64,000 nt of DNA. Origin: Eubacteriaceae bacterium (GTDB lineage: Bacteria; Bacillota; Clostridia; Lachnospirales; Lachnospiraceae). The stretch's first letter is position 1. Each line of letters begins with the position of its first letter. Both the position numbers and the translations under genes were made by a program. Location: the NCBI GenBank assembly GCA_902362455.1, contig CABIWJ010000004.1, positions 1-64,000 on the forward strand, in the 5' to 3' direction. Shown here one piece after another: positions 42,530 to 52,965 of this stretch. Below the pieces are notes generated by a model, which saw only the letters and a program-made list of their open reading frames with translations, had not been told where the DNA came from and did not search any database.

Positions 42530-45523
42530 CTATTCTGCTGTATCTAAAGCCTTACGACGTTTATTTTTCGCATTATTCATCATTACTATAATTATGAAGA
42601 TTATCGTTGATAATGAAGTTAATATAATTCCCTGCTTAAAGCCTACAGGTGAATATTTGAATTCAATATTGTGGCTTCCATCTGTTAAGTATATTGAGAG
42701 AAGTGCATCTTTAAATGCGTGAGTCTTTACTTCTTTACCATCTACATATACGCTCCAGCCTTTGTCATAAGGAATAGATGTATATAATAATCCGTCTTTT
42801 GAAGCTTCTACAGTACCTTTAAGCTTATTATCAGAGAAATAAGTAAGCTCCATTGGATTACTGTTTAATGTATTAAATGAATCATAGAATACATCAGAGT
42901 CAAAGCTATAAGCATATAACTGGATAAGGCTTACTTCGGAATCTGTAGATGATACGGAAACTGTTGAACCTGAAGTAACATTTCCAATATCTAATATATG
43001 GCGGTGTGTCATTGAATTATAATTCTTAGATGATACTTCCCCATTGCTGTTTGTAATTGATACGTTAATTGAATCTAATGAAGTTGTTACATATATAAAT
43101 AAATGCATATCAGAATCAATATCAATGTCGTTTTGTTCACCCATCGTAGTTACATTAAGTCTGGTATACATAGGTGTTTCGCTGCCTGTTATTGCAGTAC
43201 AAAGATTATTCTGTACTGTAAAAGGATTAGCATCTTTATTATCCCATTTCTCTTCAATATCATTTGGCATCATAAATGCAAGAGGTAAAACGTAATTATT
43301 CTTGTACATATAATATGAACGTTCACCGGTTAATTTGTCATCAATGTAGTTTGTTACCTTGTAAGCAGTATTTGCAAATGCTGATAAGAATTCAGTTTCT
43401 TTTAATTCGCTGTTACTAAGGACATATTTGATTGAAAGCATAGCCTCAGTAAGAGGTGTATGACCATAGTAAGCATATGCATTTGTAGATTCTTCAAAAC
43501 CTAATGAGCCATAATATTTACTAAGACCTGAATTAGCAGTCGAAGAGAAAGTAGAAGCACCGCGGTAATTATTCCATGCGGCATCATTCTTAGTACGTCT
43601 GTCAGCTTTTTCAATTCTGAAGAAGTTATCGCCCTCAGCTTCATTTGCCTGCTCGACCAAAGTATCAATTGCGGTATTATCATTAAGATAATAAGAACGT
43701 GTGCAGGTGCTTAAGGAAGTAGCTTCTGCGTTAATAAATGCTTCAGCACTAACAATAATTAATAAAAGATAAGTTACAAAGTTCTGTTTATAATTATTAT
43801 TTCTAAGCAATGATATAACTATCAGGTAGAATATTAAAAATACTATACTTATATATATTGTAAGTGAACTGTAGGTATCAGATACGTATAATTTCTCAAT
43901 CAGTAAGATTAATGCAATCGCACCGGCAAAACAACAGGCAAGCTGTTTTAGTGAAACTTCCTTAACCTTCATTAATGCCTCATAACTTATAGCTAAGATA
44001 AGGAAGATATATATAAATGATTCTCTTGCCGGCAGGCTGTTTGGATAATGGAAGCCATGCCATATATAGTTAAGTACATTTGTATTGAAGCTTACTAACA
44101 TAAATGCAAGAAGTGAAATCTTAGCAATCTTTTCTTTTAATTTAATCTTAGGATTAATTGCATATAGCGGAACTAATAGAAATACAGCAACCGTACAATA
44201 AAGGTTAGGATCGTGTGCTGAGAACACAGCGACATCTACATTAATCAATGATCTTGATAACATATCAAGAACTGAGAAATAAGTAATTATTGTCTTAGGA
44301 AATTCAAAATCTCCAGAAGCAGTAGAACTAAGTGCATAATATGCAGGAAGTACGGTAATTGCCGCAAAACCACCGGCTAAAAGCGAGTAAATCGCAAAGT
44401 TCTTACATTTTGTAATATAGTATTTAAGGTTCTTCTTAGCTGAATCACTATATATAAGTGCAATGTAGTAAAGTACACAGAATATACAAATCATAATTGC
44501 TATATAGTAATTAGATAGAATTGCAAAACCTAATGAAATTGCATATAAGTAACATTTATCCTCTTTAACGAGTTTTTCGAGACCAAGAATAATAAGTGGA
44601 AGAAGCACTAAACAGTCTAACCACATAAGATTCCAGCTAAATGCACATATATAAGATGAAAGTGCATAGAATACGGAAAGAGATGCAATAGACATCTTCT
44701 TAGTATGGAAATGTTTACTTAGATAATATGCAAATGTCAAGCTGCATAAAGCAGTTTTAACAACAATAAATAAATTCATTGCTTCAGGAATATGGTTAGG
44801 TGTAACTAAGCCGATAAACCAGTTGACAGGGCTTGCAAGGTAATATGCATAGAGTGAACTGAAGTTAACTCCAAGACCGATATTCCATGAATAAGTCAGG
44901 CTGCCACCATTAGTAAGCTTGTTATATAACTCTTTCAAAAATGGTGTGTACTGGTGGTAGCAGTCACTTCTAAGATAAGTATTATCGCCAAACGGATAAA
45001 TCTTTCTCATATAATAGATAATTACAAGTATTACTAAAGGTATAATAAATGAAAGTATAAGTGAAAGATTATTATAGATAAAATCCATAAAAGAAATCTT
45101 ATTATTCTTCGAATTATCTTTAAAAATATAGAATTTACTAAGTACATAATTAATTATAACCACGAATACTGATGAAAGAATCTTGGCAATTAAATCATTA
45201 GTACCTAACAGGGTTACCATACCATAGATAAATACAAGACTGAATATCAGTGAAAACAGTCTGGCACTTACGAAACTAAGTATCTCGTCAATTAAGACCT
45301 CTTTCTTGGTTGATTTACTGTTAAATACAAAGATTTTATTCGTAACATAGGCAAATATTACGGCAAATATCCATGAGATAACATTTGCAAACATATAATT
45401 CACTGACAGATGTGTAAGTATAATGTATGTCAGAAAGTCAACAACTGTTGTAAGTACGCCAAATACGAGATATGAAAATGTCTCCTTATTAATTAGCTTT
45501 TTTAGTTTATTCATTTTTATCAT
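42530..45523 (-). CDS. GtrA-YfhO fusion membrane protein
   Basis: This 997-residue protein starts with a GtrA domain (about 1-130, four TMs, with FGVLTTVVDFLTY and YVTNKIFVF). GtrA proteins are thought to flip prenyl-linked sugars. The rest is a YfhO-type GT-C membrane protein (about 150-990) with about a dozen TMs, an extracytoplasmic domain (about 590-960) and a final TM. YfhO proteins glycosylate lipoteichoic acid with help from a GT2 enzyme. The adjacent upstream GT2 gene overlaps it by 17 bases, so all three parts may act in one pathway (inference). Confidence 0.88.
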   Translation of the reverse strand: MIKMNKLKKLINKETFSYLVFGVLTTVVDFLTYIILTHLSVNYMFANVISWIFAVIFAYVTNKIFVFNSKSTKKEVLIDEILSFVSARLFSLIFSLVFIYGMVTLLGTNDLIAKILSSVFVVIINYVLSKFYIFKDNSKNNKISFMDFIYNNLSLILSFIIPLVILVIIYYMRKIYPFGDNTYLRSDCYHQYTPFLKELYNKLTNGGSLTYSWNIGLGVNFSSLYAYYLASPVNWFIGLVTPNHIPEAMNLFIVVKTALCSLTFAYYLSKHFHTKKMSIASLSVFYALSSYICAFSWNLMWLDCLVLLPLIILGLEKLVKEDKCYLYAISLGFAILSNYYIAIMICIFCVLYYIALIYSDSAKKNLKYYITKCKNFAIYSLLAGGFAAITVLPAYYALSSTASGDFEFPKTIITYFSVLDMLSRSLINVDVAVFSAHDPNLYCTVAVFLLVPLYAINPKIKLKEKIAKISLLAFMLVSFNTNVLNYIWHGFHYPNSLPARESFIYIFLILAISYEALMKVKEVSLKQLACCFAGAIALILLIEKLYVSDTYSSLTIYISIVFLIFYLIVISLLRNNNYKQNFVTYLLLIIVSAEAFINAEATSLSTCTRSYYLNDNTAIDTLVEQANEAEGDNFFRIEKADRRTKNDAAWNNYRGASTFSSTANSGLSKYYGSLGFEESTNAYAYYGHTPLTEAMLSIKYVLSNSELKETEFLSAFANTAYKVTNYIDDKLTGERSYYMYKNNYVLPLAFMMPNDIEEKWDNKDANPFTVQNNLCTAITGSETPMYTRLNVTTMGEQNDIDIDSDMHLFIYVTTSLDSINVSITNSNGEVSSKNYNSMTHRHILDIGNVTSGSTVSVSSTDSEVSLIQLYAYSFDSDVFYDSFNTLNSNPMELTYFSDNKLKGTVEASKDGLLYTSIPYDKGWSVYVDGKEVKTHAFKDALLSIYLTDGSHNIEFKYSPVGFKQGIILTSLSTIIFIIIVMMNNAKNKRRKALDTAE

Positions 45524-46463
45524 TATTTCCTTTCATATAAAGATTAGTATCTTTAGTAATAAATATAGGGCGGTTTTTGCTTTCTATATATATATGCCCG
45601 ATATATTCCCCGAGGACACCGATGGAAAATTCTATTATTCCGCCTAAGAACAGAACGGCAGAAAGTGTTGTTACATAGCCCGGAACATCAATTCCAAAAG
45701 CAAGTGTCTGAATAATTGTAATTATAATGTATATAAAAGCACCAAGAGATATCGTAAAACCACAACAGGTAACAATTCTTAACGGAGTAACGGAAAAAGC
45801 AGTAATACCATCAATGGCATATTTGAATAATCCCCAGAAACTCCATTTCGTTGTTCCGACAGTACGCTCTACATTTTCATAAGGAAGCCATTTAGTCTTA
45901 AAGCCAACCCATTCAAAAATTCCTTTAGAGAATCTCTGAACCTCCGATAGCTTAAGAATAGCATCAACCATCTGTCTTGACATAATTCTATAATCTACAG
46001 CACCTTGTACAAGATTAATATCTGTCATCTTGTTACTTAATTTATAAAAGCTGCGTGAAAACAGACTTCTTACAGGTGCTTCGCCTTTACGATTGGTTCG
46101 TCTGGCAGCAACACAGTCATATCCTTCTTCAATCCCTTTAATCATATGTGGTATTAAAGCAGGTGGGTGTTGCAGGTCAGCATCCATAATTATTACATAA
46201 TCGGCAGTTGAGTAGGTAAGACCTGCATACATACCGGCTTCTTTGCCGAAATTCCTTGAGAAAGAGACATATTTAACATCATTATGTGCTTTCGCAAGTT
46301 CTAATATCTTCTTATAAGTATTATCTTTACTTCCATCATCTATAAATATATATCTAAATGAATAATTTGGAATTGTATTTATGACTTTTGAAGTTTCATC
46401 ATAAAACATACTAAGTCCCTCTTCCTCGTTATAGCAAGGAACTATTATATCCACAGTATGCAT
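45507..46463 (-). CDS. GT2 polyprenyl-phosphate glycosyltransferase (GtrB/DPM1-like)
   Basis: It is predicted to transfer a sugar from a nucleotide donor to undecaprenyl phosphate. The 318-residue protein has a GT-A domain (VDIIVPCYNEEEGL, IDDGSKDNT, MDADLQHPP, QGAVDYRIMSR) and two C-terminal TM helices (about 235-290). GGAGG lies 6 bases before the ATG at 46463. Together with the GtrA-YfhO protein it forms a plausible sugar-lipid synthesis, flipping and transfer set for cell-envelope glycosylation. Confidence 0.9.
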   Translation of the reverse strand: MHTVDIIVPCYNEEEGLSMFYDETSKVINTIPNYSFRYIFIDDGSKDNTYKKILELAKAHNDVKYVSFSRNFGKEAGMYAGLTYSTADYVIIMDADLQHPPALIPHMIKGIEEGYDCVAARRTNRKGEAPVRSLFSRSFYKLSNKMTDINLVQGAVDYRIMSRQMVDAILKLSEVQRFSKGIFEWVGFKTKWLPYENVERTVGTTKWSFWGLFKYAIDGITAFSVTPLRIVTCCGFTISLGAFIYIIITIIQTLAFGIDVPGYVTTLSAVLFLGGIIEFSIGVLGEYIGHIYIESKNRPIFITKDTNLYMKGNNDKNE

Positions 46464-46623
46464 ATTGCCTCCATTCTTAAGCATATATCTGCTTGTATGC
46501 TGACAAAAATGCAGCATAATATTTGATAAATTTATTTAGAGTTATAGAAAAAACCTAACATATATAATACTAAATCATAGGGGGATTTGCAAGTTAAAGA
46601 AATGTAAGAATGGAGTAAAAAAA

Positions 46624-46667
46624 ATACGGTGACAACCCACTCATATATATGTGGATTGACACCGTAT
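46624..46667 (-). terminator. Terminator of argG
   Basis: ATACGGTG-a-CAA..CCAC pairs with GTGG-a-TTG-a-CACCGTAT. On the minus strand it is followed by a run of T. It lies just past the argG stop. Confidence 0.8.
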
Positions 46668-46685
46668 CTGTGTATCGTTTAATTA

Positions 46686-47921
46686 TTATTTCATATATTT
46701 GTTTTCGATTCCTGCTTCATTCCATTTCATTGCTCTAACCTTGAGTGGAAGACCAAATAATGTGATGAATCCGCTTGCATCATGGTGGTCATATAAGTCA
46801 CCTGTTGTAAAGCTTGCTAAGGATTCACTGTATAATGAATATGGAGAAGTTGTTCCGGCTTTAATGATATTACCTTTGTAAAGTTTGAATTTAACTTCAC
46901 CAGTTACATATTCCTGAGTAGACTCAACGAATGCCTGGATAGCTTCACGAAGTGGAGTAAACCATTTTCCTTCGTATACGATCTGGGCGAATTTGTTACC
47001 CATATCTTTCTTAACTTCCATTGTAGCACGATCAAGAACGAGTTCCTCAAGCTGTGCATGAGCTTCCATAAGGATTGTTCCACCTGGAGTTTCATATACG
47101 CCACGAGATTTCATACCAACAACACGGTTCTCAACGATATCAACGATACCGATACCATGTTTTCCACCTAATTCATTTAACTTTCTGATAATGTCAGAAA
47201 CTTTCATCTTTTCGCCATTAACACTTGTAGGAACACCTTTTTCAAATGTCATTGTAACATATTCGCCTTCATCAGGAGCTTTTTCAGGAGAAACGCCAAG
47301 AACTAATAAGTGATCATAATTTGGTTCGTTAGCAGGATCTTCAAGTTCAAGTCCCTCATGGCTGATGTGCCATAAGTTACGGTCACGGCTGTAGCTTGAA
47401 TCTGCTGAGAATGGAAGATCGATACCATGCTGTTTGCAATATTCGATTTCTTCTTCACGCGACTGCATTGTCCATACATCTGTCATTCTCCAAGGAGCAA
47501 TAATCTTAATGTCTGGAGCAAGAGCTTTGATACCGAGTTCGAAACGGATCTGGTCATTTCCTTTACCTGTAGCACCATGGCAGATAGCAGTAGCACCTTC
47601 TTTACGTGCTATTTCAACTAATCTCTTTGCGATACCAGGACGAGCCATTGATGTTCCTAATAAATATTTGTTTTCATATACGGCACCTGCCTGTACACAT
47701 GGGACGATATAGTCATCACAGAACTCATCTGTAATATCTTCGATATATAATTTTGCAGCACCTGAAAGTTTTGCTCTTTCTTCAAGACCATCTAATTCGT
47801 TGCCCTGTCCACAATCTATACAGCAACAGATAACTTCATAATCAAAGTTCTCCTTTAACCAAGGGATAATAGCAGTTGTGTCCAAACCGCCTGAGTATGC
47901 TAAGATAACTTTTTCTTTCAT
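46686..47921 (-). CDS. argG: Argininosuccinate synthase
   Basis: It joins citrulline and aspartate with ATP to argininosuccinate. The 411-residue protein has the ATP pyrophosphatase loop AYSGGLDTT at the start, then [24 protein letters not shown] and [21 protein letters not shown] precedes the ATG. It is transcribed divergently from argCJBD, and ArgR-like sites lie between. argH is not in the window. Confidence 0.98.
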   Translation of the reverse strand: MKEKVILAYSGGLDTTAIIPWLKENFDYEVICCCIDCGQGNELDGLEERAKLSGAAKLYIEDITDEFCDDYIVPCVQAGAVYENKYLLGTSMARPGIAKRLVEIARKEGATAICHGATGKGNDQIRFELGIKALAPDIKIIAPWRMTDVWTMQSREEEIEYCKQHGIDLPFSADSSYSRDRNLWHISHEGLELEDPANEPNYDHLLVLGVSPEKAPDEGEYVTMTFEKGVPTSVNGEKMKVSDIIRKLNELGGKHGIGIVDIVENRVVGMKSRGVYETPGGTILMEAHAQLEELVLDRATMEVKKDMGNKFAQIVYEGKWFTPLREAIQAFVESTQEYVTGEVKFKLYKGNIIKAGTTSPYSLYSESLASFTTGDLYDHHDASGFITLFGLPLKVRAMKWNEAGIENKYMK

Positions 47922-48306
47922 TTGAAAATCCTCCTATTTAATATGTGATTATTATGTATAAAACGATTCATATGTGTATTTATGTCAGATTGTGCATAAT
48001 AAGCATCGAGCAAATGAATATTTATGCAAATGAATAAAACACAAATACATATCTCTGAATTCATTGATAACAATATACATCATTATGCATAAAAAATCAA
48101 TCGAAAATTGAAAAAATATAAAGTATTTTTTGAAATACATAACGAAATAAGCGAAATTATCCTATTTATTTAATAATGAAATAAATAAAAAAACAACTTG
48201 CATATTATGCAACAAAAATGTATAATTATAAAAAGTTTTAATTTTTTGTTGCAAATATGAGAAATTGATTATATTATATGAATAAAGTGTCAAAAGTTAA
48301 TTCATT
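47922..48306. promoter_or_regulatory. Divergent argG/argC control region with ArgR-like sites
   Basis: Several sequences resemble the ArgR/AhrC box (TGAATwwwwATTCA): TGTATAAAACGATTCA (47955-47970), TGAATATTTATGCA (48015-48028), TGCATAAAAAATCA (48086-48099) and the palindrome TTGCATATTATGCAA (48198-48212). ArgR hexamers bind paired boxes to repress arg genes when arginine is present. Site assignments are by eye. Confidence 0.6.
48249..48277 (+). promoter_or_regulatory. Candidate promoter of argCJBD
   Basis: TTGCAA and TATTAT are spaced by 17 bases, directly downstream of the ArgR-like sites. The transcript would carry a leader of about 170 bases with two hairpins. Confidence 0.5.
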
Positions 48307-48346
48307 ATGTATGACGTTATCGTAGCAGAAAGATTATTTTTTACAC

Positions 48347-48418
48347 AGCTATTTGTTCCAGAGCGAAAGCAAATAGCTTTTATGGCAGATGAGAAATTGC
48401 CTACGCGAATTTCTCATC
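48347..48418 (+). promoter_or_regulatory. Double-hairpin leader of argC
   Basis: AGCTATTTG (48347-48355) pairs with CAAATAGCT (48370-48378) around a loop containing GAGCGAAAG. GATGAGAAATT (48388-48398) pairs with AATTTCTCATC (48408-48418) around GCCTACGCG. Neither hairpin has a U tract. The argC frame is open through both, but the real start is after them. Confidence 0.7.
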
Positions 48419-48456
48419 ACATCTTTGCAACAAGTCGCTCAGAAAAGAGGATTAAT

Positions 48457-49497
48457 ATGATAAAAGCAGGAATAATTGGTTCAACAGGATATGCAGGAGC
48501 TGAGATAGTAAGATTATTATTACAGCATAAAGATGTGGAAATAGCGTGGTATGGTTCAAGAAGTTATATAGATAAGAAGTACTACGAAGTATTTCAGAAT
48601 ATGTTCCAGTTAGTTGATGCAAAATGTATGGACGATAATATGGAAGAATTAGCTAATGGCGTAGATGTAATATTCACAGCTACTCCACAGGGTTTATGTG
48701 CATCACTTGTAAATGAAGATATATTAAATAAGGTAAAGATAATTGACCTGAGTGCAGATTTCCGTATTAAAGATGTTAAAATATATGAAGAATGGTATGG
48801 AATAGAACATAAGAGTCCACAGTTTATAGATGAAGCTGTATATGGTTTATGTGAGATAAACAGAGATAAAGTAAAAGGAGCAAGACTTATTGCTAATCCG
48901 GGCTGTTATCCAACATGTACAACACTTAGTATTTATCCTTTATTAAAAGAGGGGCTTATAGAGCCATCAAGTATAATCGTAGATGCTAAATCAGGAACTT
49001 CAGGAGCAGGAAGAGGTGCTAAGGTTAATAACTTATTCTGTGAAGTAAATGAGAATATTAAGGCATATGGTGTTGCAACACACAGACATACTCCTGAGAT
49101 AGAGGAACAGTTAGGATATGCAGCAGGTGAAAAGGTACTTATTAACTTTACACCACATCTTGTACCGATGAACAGAGGTATCTTAGTAACTGCATATGCA
49201 ACTCTTAAGAAAGACGTATCTTATGAAGAAGTAAAGGCTGTATATGATAAATATTATGATAAAGAGCAGTTTGTAAGAGTATTAGATAAAGATGTTCCAC
49301 CTGAGACAAGATGGGTAGAGGGAAGCAACTATGTAGATGTTAACTTCAAGATTGATAAACGTACAAACAGAATTATAATGATGGGTGCGATGGATAACCT
49401 TATTAAAGGTGCTGCAGGACAGGCAGTACAGAATATGAATATTATGTTTGGTTTCCCTGAAAATGAGGGATTAGTACAGGTACCTATGTTCCCATAG
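48457..49497 (+). CDS. argC: N-acetyl-gamma-glutamyl-phosphate reductase
   Basis: This NADPH-dependent enzyme reduces N-acetylglutamyl phosphate in arginine synthesis. The 346-residue protein has the nucleotide motif GSTGYAGAEIVRLL, the catalytic-Cys motif ANPGCYPT and a HRHTPEIEEQL segment. The start is the ATG at 48457 after AGAGG (48446-48450). The open frame reaching back to 48307 crosses the hairpin leader and is rejected because ArgC normally starts at IKAGIIGSTG. First gene of argCJBD. Confidence 0.97.
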   Translation: MIKAGIIGSTGYAGAEIVRLLLQHKDVEIAWYGSRSYIDKKYYEVFQNMFQLVDAKCMDDNMEELANGVDVIFTATPQGLCASLVNEDILNKVKIIDLSADFRIKDVKIYEEWYGIEHKSPQFIDEAVYGLCEINRDKVKGARLIANPGCYPTCTTLSIYPLLKEGLIEPSSIIVDAKSGTSGAGRGAKVNNLFCEVNENIKAYGVATHRHTPEIEEQLGYAAGEKVLINFTPHLVPMNRGILVTAYATLKKDVSYEEVKAVYDKYYDKEQFVRVLDKDVPPETRWVEGSNYVDVNFKIDKRTNRIIMMGAMDNLIKGAAGQAVQNMNIMFGFPENEGLVQVPMFP

Positions 49498-49528
49498 AGA
49501 AAATAATATAACGGAAATGAGGATTATT

Positions 49529-50770
49529 ATGAATAAAGAACTTATACAGACAGAGGGCGGTGTATGTGCCGCTAAAGGTTTTAAGGCAACAGGTCTTGTT
49601 GTTGGTATTAAGAAATTAGATTCAACTAAGAAAGATATGGCAATGATTTATAGTGATGTCGTATGTAAGGCAGCTGGTACATTTACAAGTAATCTTGTTA
49701 AGGCAGCTCCTGTTAAATGGGATAAAAAAGTCATCACAGAATCAGAAGGAATAAGAGCAGTTGTAGTCAACAGCGGAATAGCAAATGCCTGCACAGGGAC
49801 TAAAGGACTTGAATATTGTAGTGAAATTGCTAAAGAAGTAGCCAGGGTAGCAGGTGTTAAAGAAGATGAAGTCCTTACAGCTTCTACAGGTGTTATTGGT
49901 AAACAGCTTCCTATAGATAAGATAAAAGAAGGCATTGATAAATTATATCCTGCTCTTGGAAATGGCACAGAAGATGCCACATTAGCAGCAGAAGCCATTA
50001 TGACAACAGATACCGTATCTAAACAGGTCGCAGTTAAGACTGCAATCGGTGGTAAGGAAGTTACAATCGGTGGAATGTGTAAAGGTTCCGGAATGATACA
50101 TATAAATATGTGTACAATGCTTGGATTTATAACAAGTGATGTGAATATCTCTAAGGAAATGCTACAGCTGGCATTAAGTGAAACTATACCTGATACATTT
50201 AATATGGTATCGGTTGATGGTGATACATCTACAAATGATACAGTTATAGCACTTGCTAACGGACTTGCAGAAAATGAGTGTATTACAGAGAAGAATAACG
50301 ATTATTATACATTTAAGCTTGCTTTGGAAGAAGTGTGCAGGACACTTGCTAAGAAGATTGCAGCAGATGGCGAGGGTGCGACAGCATTATTTGAGGTTAA
50401 AACAGTAAATGCAGCATCAAAAGCAGATGCGGTTACACTTAGTAAATCAGTTGTTACATCAACACTTACTAAGGCAGCAATATTTGGTCATGATGCAAAC
50501 TGGGGAAGAATCTTATGTGCAATGGGATATTCAGGTGTACAGTTTGATCCTGAGAAAGTTGATATCTATTTTGAAAGCAAAGCAGGAAAGATTAAGATAG
50601 TAGAAGACGGAACTGCTACAGATTACAGCGAAGAAGAAGCTACAAAGATTCTTTCAGAGAAAGAGGTAACAGCTTTATTAGACGTTAAGATGGGTGATAA
50701 GACTGCAACAGCATGGGGCTGTGACCTTACATATGATTATGTTAAAATTAATGCAGATTACCGTTCATAG
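49529..50770 (+). CDS. argJ: Bifunctional ornithine acetyltransferase / N-acetylglutamate synthase
   Basis: ArgJ recycles the acetyl group from N-acetylornithine to glutamate. The 413-residue precursor has the self-cleavage region KGSGMIHINMCTMLGF with the catalytic Thr of the beta chain. It also has AVVVNSGIANACTG and GHDANWGRIL. An ATG 12 bases upstream precedes the likely ribosome binding site and is rejected. Whether it also accepts acetyl-CoA cannot be told from sequence; the presence of ArgD and ArgB fits the cyclic pathway. Confidence 0.96.
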   Translation: MNKELIQTEGGVCAAKGFKATGLVVGIKKLDSTKKDMAMIYSDVVCKAAGTFTSNLVKAAPVKWDKKVITESEGIRAVVVNSGIANACTGTKGLEYCSEIAKEVARVAGVKEDEVLTASTGVIGKQLPIDKIKEGIDKLYPALGNGTEDATLAAEAIMTTDTVSKQVAVKTAIGGKEVTIGGMCKGSGMIHINMCTMLGFITSDVNISKEMLQLALSETIPDTFNMVSVDGDTSTNDTVIALANGLAENECITEKNNDYYTFKLALEEVCRTLAKKIAADGEGATALFEVKTVNAASKADAVTLSKSVVTSTLTKAAIFGHDANWGRILCAMGYSGVQFDPEKVDIYFESKAGKIKIVEDGTATDYSEEEATKILSEKEVTALLDVKMGDKTATAWGCDLTYDYVKINADYRS

Positions 50771-50850
50771 ATAATTGCGATTATAAATATCTGATTTATA
50801 ATGAATAAGTTAAAAAGAACAGGTGATTTAAAGAAAGGATTTACTTAACT

Positions 50851-51756
50851 ATGGAAAAAGAAATGGAAAAATATTTAGAAAAAGCTAATGTTCTTATAGA
50901 GGCGTTACCATATATACAGAGATTTAACAGGAAAATTATCGTTGTTAAATATGGTGGAAGTGCAATGGTAGATGACGAATTAAAGAAGAATGTAATTAAA
51001 GATGTTACACTTCTTAAATTAGTTGGTTTTAAACCGATAATCGTACATGGTGGTGGTAAGGAAATCAGCAAATGGGTAGAAAAATCAGGAATGGAAGCAA
51101 AGTTTGTCAATGGGCTCAGGGTAACTGATGCAAATACCATGGAAATTGCGGAAATGGTACTTGGAAGAGTTGGTAAATCACTTGTAACAATGGTTGAGGA
51201 ATTAGGCGTTAAAGCTGTAAGTATAAGTGGCAAAGATGGACAATTACTCAAATGTAAGAAAAAATTATCTAATGGTGAAGACATAGGCTTTGTTGGAGAT
51301 GTAACAGAGGTTAATCCCGGCGTATTATTTGACTTATTAGAAAATGATTATCTTCCAATTGTATGCCCTATTGGTCTTGATGATGAATTTAATTCATATA
51401 ACATTAATGCAGATGATGCAGCATGTGCAATTGCAAGAGCTGTTAATGCTGAAAAACTTGCGTTTTTAACAGATATTGAGGGTGTATATAAAAATCCTGA
51501 TGATAAAAATACATTAATATCAGAACTTCACGTTTCAGAAGCACGTAAATTAATTGAGGATGGTTATATAGGAGGTGGTATGTTACCAAAACTTAATAAC
51601 TGCATCGATGCAATCGATAATGGTGTTTCAAGAGTGCATATCTTAGATGGAAGAATTCCACATTGCCTTTTACTTGAAATCTTTACTAATAAAGGTATTG
51701 GTACAGCGATTTTAGGAGATAACGAAGTTAGATTCTATAACGAAAAAAATGATTAG
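50851..51756 (+). CDS. argB: N-acetylglutamate kinase
   Basis: It phosphorylates N-acetylglutamate, the usual arginine-feedback point in the cyclic pathway. The 301 residues include [31 protein letters not shown] and LTDIEGVY. The longer N-terminal helix ([21 protein letters not shown]) is typical of the arginine-sensitive hexameric form. GAAAGGA precedes the ATG. Confidence 0.97.
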   Translation: MEKEMEKYLEKANVLIEALPYIQRFNRKIIVVKYGGSAMVDDELKKNVIKDVTLLKLVGFKPIIVHGGGKEISKWVEKSGMEAKFVNGLRVTDANTMEIAEMVLGRVGKSLVTMVEELGVKAVSISGKDGQLLKCKKKLSNGEDIGFVGDVTEVNPGVLFDLLENDYLPIVCPIGLDDEFNSYNINADDAACAIARAVNAEKLAFLTDIEGVYKNPDDKNTLISELHVSEARKLIEDGYIGGGMLPKLNNCIDAIDNGVSRVHILDGRIPHCLLLEIFTNKGIGTAILGDNEVRFYNEKND

Positions 51757-51777
51757 TATTAAAGAAATGAGGATATT

Positions 51778-52965
51778 ATGACAACAAAGGAATATATAGA
51801 AGAAGCAGAAGGTTCATTACTTCATACATATAACAGATACCAGATTGTATTAGAAAAAGGAGATGGAGCATATCTCTATGATACAGATGGTAAGAAATAT
51901 CTTGATTTTGCTGCAGGAATTGCAGTATTTGCATTTGGTTACAATAATAAAGAATATAATGATGCATTAAAAGCACAGATTGATAAGATAATACATACAT
52001 CTAACTTATATTACAATGTTCCGGCATCAATTGCAGCTAAGAGACTTACAAATTTAGCAGGAATGGACAGAGTATTCTTTACAAATAGTGGAACAGAAGC
52101 TATCGAAGGTGCCATTAAGACAGCCAGAAAATATGCATATAATAAAGATGGTAAGAATGACCATGAGATAATTGCAATGAATCATTCATTCCATGGAAGA
52201 AGTATGGGAGCATTATCAGTTACAGGTAATGTCAAATATCAGGAGGCATTCAAGCCATTAATCGGTGGAGTTAAATTTGCAGATTATAATGATTTAGAAA
52301 GTGTAAAAGCATTAGTTACAGATAAGACCTGTGCGATTATTCTTGAGCCTGTACAGGGCGAGGGAGGAATTTATCCTGCAACAGAAGAATTTATTAAAGG
52401 TGTAAGAGAAATCTGTGATAAAAATGATATTTTACTTATATTTGATGAGATTCAGTGTGGTATGGGAAGAACAGGAAAGATGTTTGCACATGAATATTAT
52501 GGAGTAAAACCTGATATACTTACACTTGCTAAGGCATTAGGTTGTGGAATACCTGTAGGTGCATTCCTTACTAATGAAAAAGCGGCTGTTTTAGTTCCGG
52601 GAGACCATGGAACAACATATGGCGGTAATCCACTTGCTACTGCAGCAATCAATAAAGTATTAGATTTATTTGAAGAAACAGATGTTTTAGAAAATGTCTG
52701 CGAAGTAGGTAAATATTTAGAAAGTAAATTAGATGAAGTCTGTGATAAATTTGCTTGTGCCAAGGAACATCGTGGCAAAGGACTTATGCAGGGACTCGTT
52801 CTTGATGTACCAGTAGGCGAAGTAATTAATAAAGCTATGGATAGGGGACTTTTAGTTATAAGTGCAGGAGGTAATGTTCTTAGAATGGTACCACCACTTA
52901 TTATTACAAAAGAAAATGTTGATGAAATGATAAATATTTTAACAGAGGTATTAAGCACATTTTAA
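51778..52965 (+). CDS. argD: Acetylornithine aminotransferase
   Basis: This PLP enzyme converts N-acetylglutamate semialdehyde to N-acetylornithine. In 395 residues it shows FTNSGTEAIEGAIK, NHSFHGRSMG, LEPVQGEGG, FDEIQCGMGRTG and the PLP-lysine region LAKALGCGIP, then TTYGGNPLA. ATGAGGATATT precedes the ATG. It is the last gene of the arg operon. Confidence 0.97.
   Translation: MTTKEYIEEAEGSLLHTYNRYQIVLEKGDGAYLYDTDGKKYLDFAAGIAVFAFGYNNKEYNDALKAQIDKIIHTSNLYYNVPASIAAKRLTNLAGMDRVFFTNSGTEAIEGAIKTARKYAYNKDGKNDHEIIAMNHSFHGRSMGALSVTGNVKYQEAFKPLIGGVKFADYNDLESVKALVTDKTCAIILEPVQGEGGIYPATEEFIKGVREICDKNDILLIFDEIQCGMGRTGKMFAHEYYGVKPDILTLAKALGCGIPVGAFLTNEKAAVLVPGDHGTTYGGNPLATAAINKVLDLFEETDVLENVCEVGKYLESKLDEVCDKFACAKEHRGKGLMQGLVLDVPVGEVINKAMDRGLLVISAGGNVLRMVPPLIITKENVDEMINILTEVLSTF

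Noticed and set aside
42530..46463. Mobile element or prophage next to the toxin-antitoxin pair
   Set aside because: No integrase, transposase, phage gene or flanking direct repeat was seen.
48307..48456. N-terminal extension of ArgC by 50 residues
   Set aside because: The extension is encoded by two hairpins, has no similarity to ArgC, and a ribosome binding site sits at the internal ATG.
47922..48456. T-box or leader-peptide attenuator for arg genes
   Set aside because: No T-box sequence, no run of Arg codons after a ribosome binding site, and no U-tract terminator.
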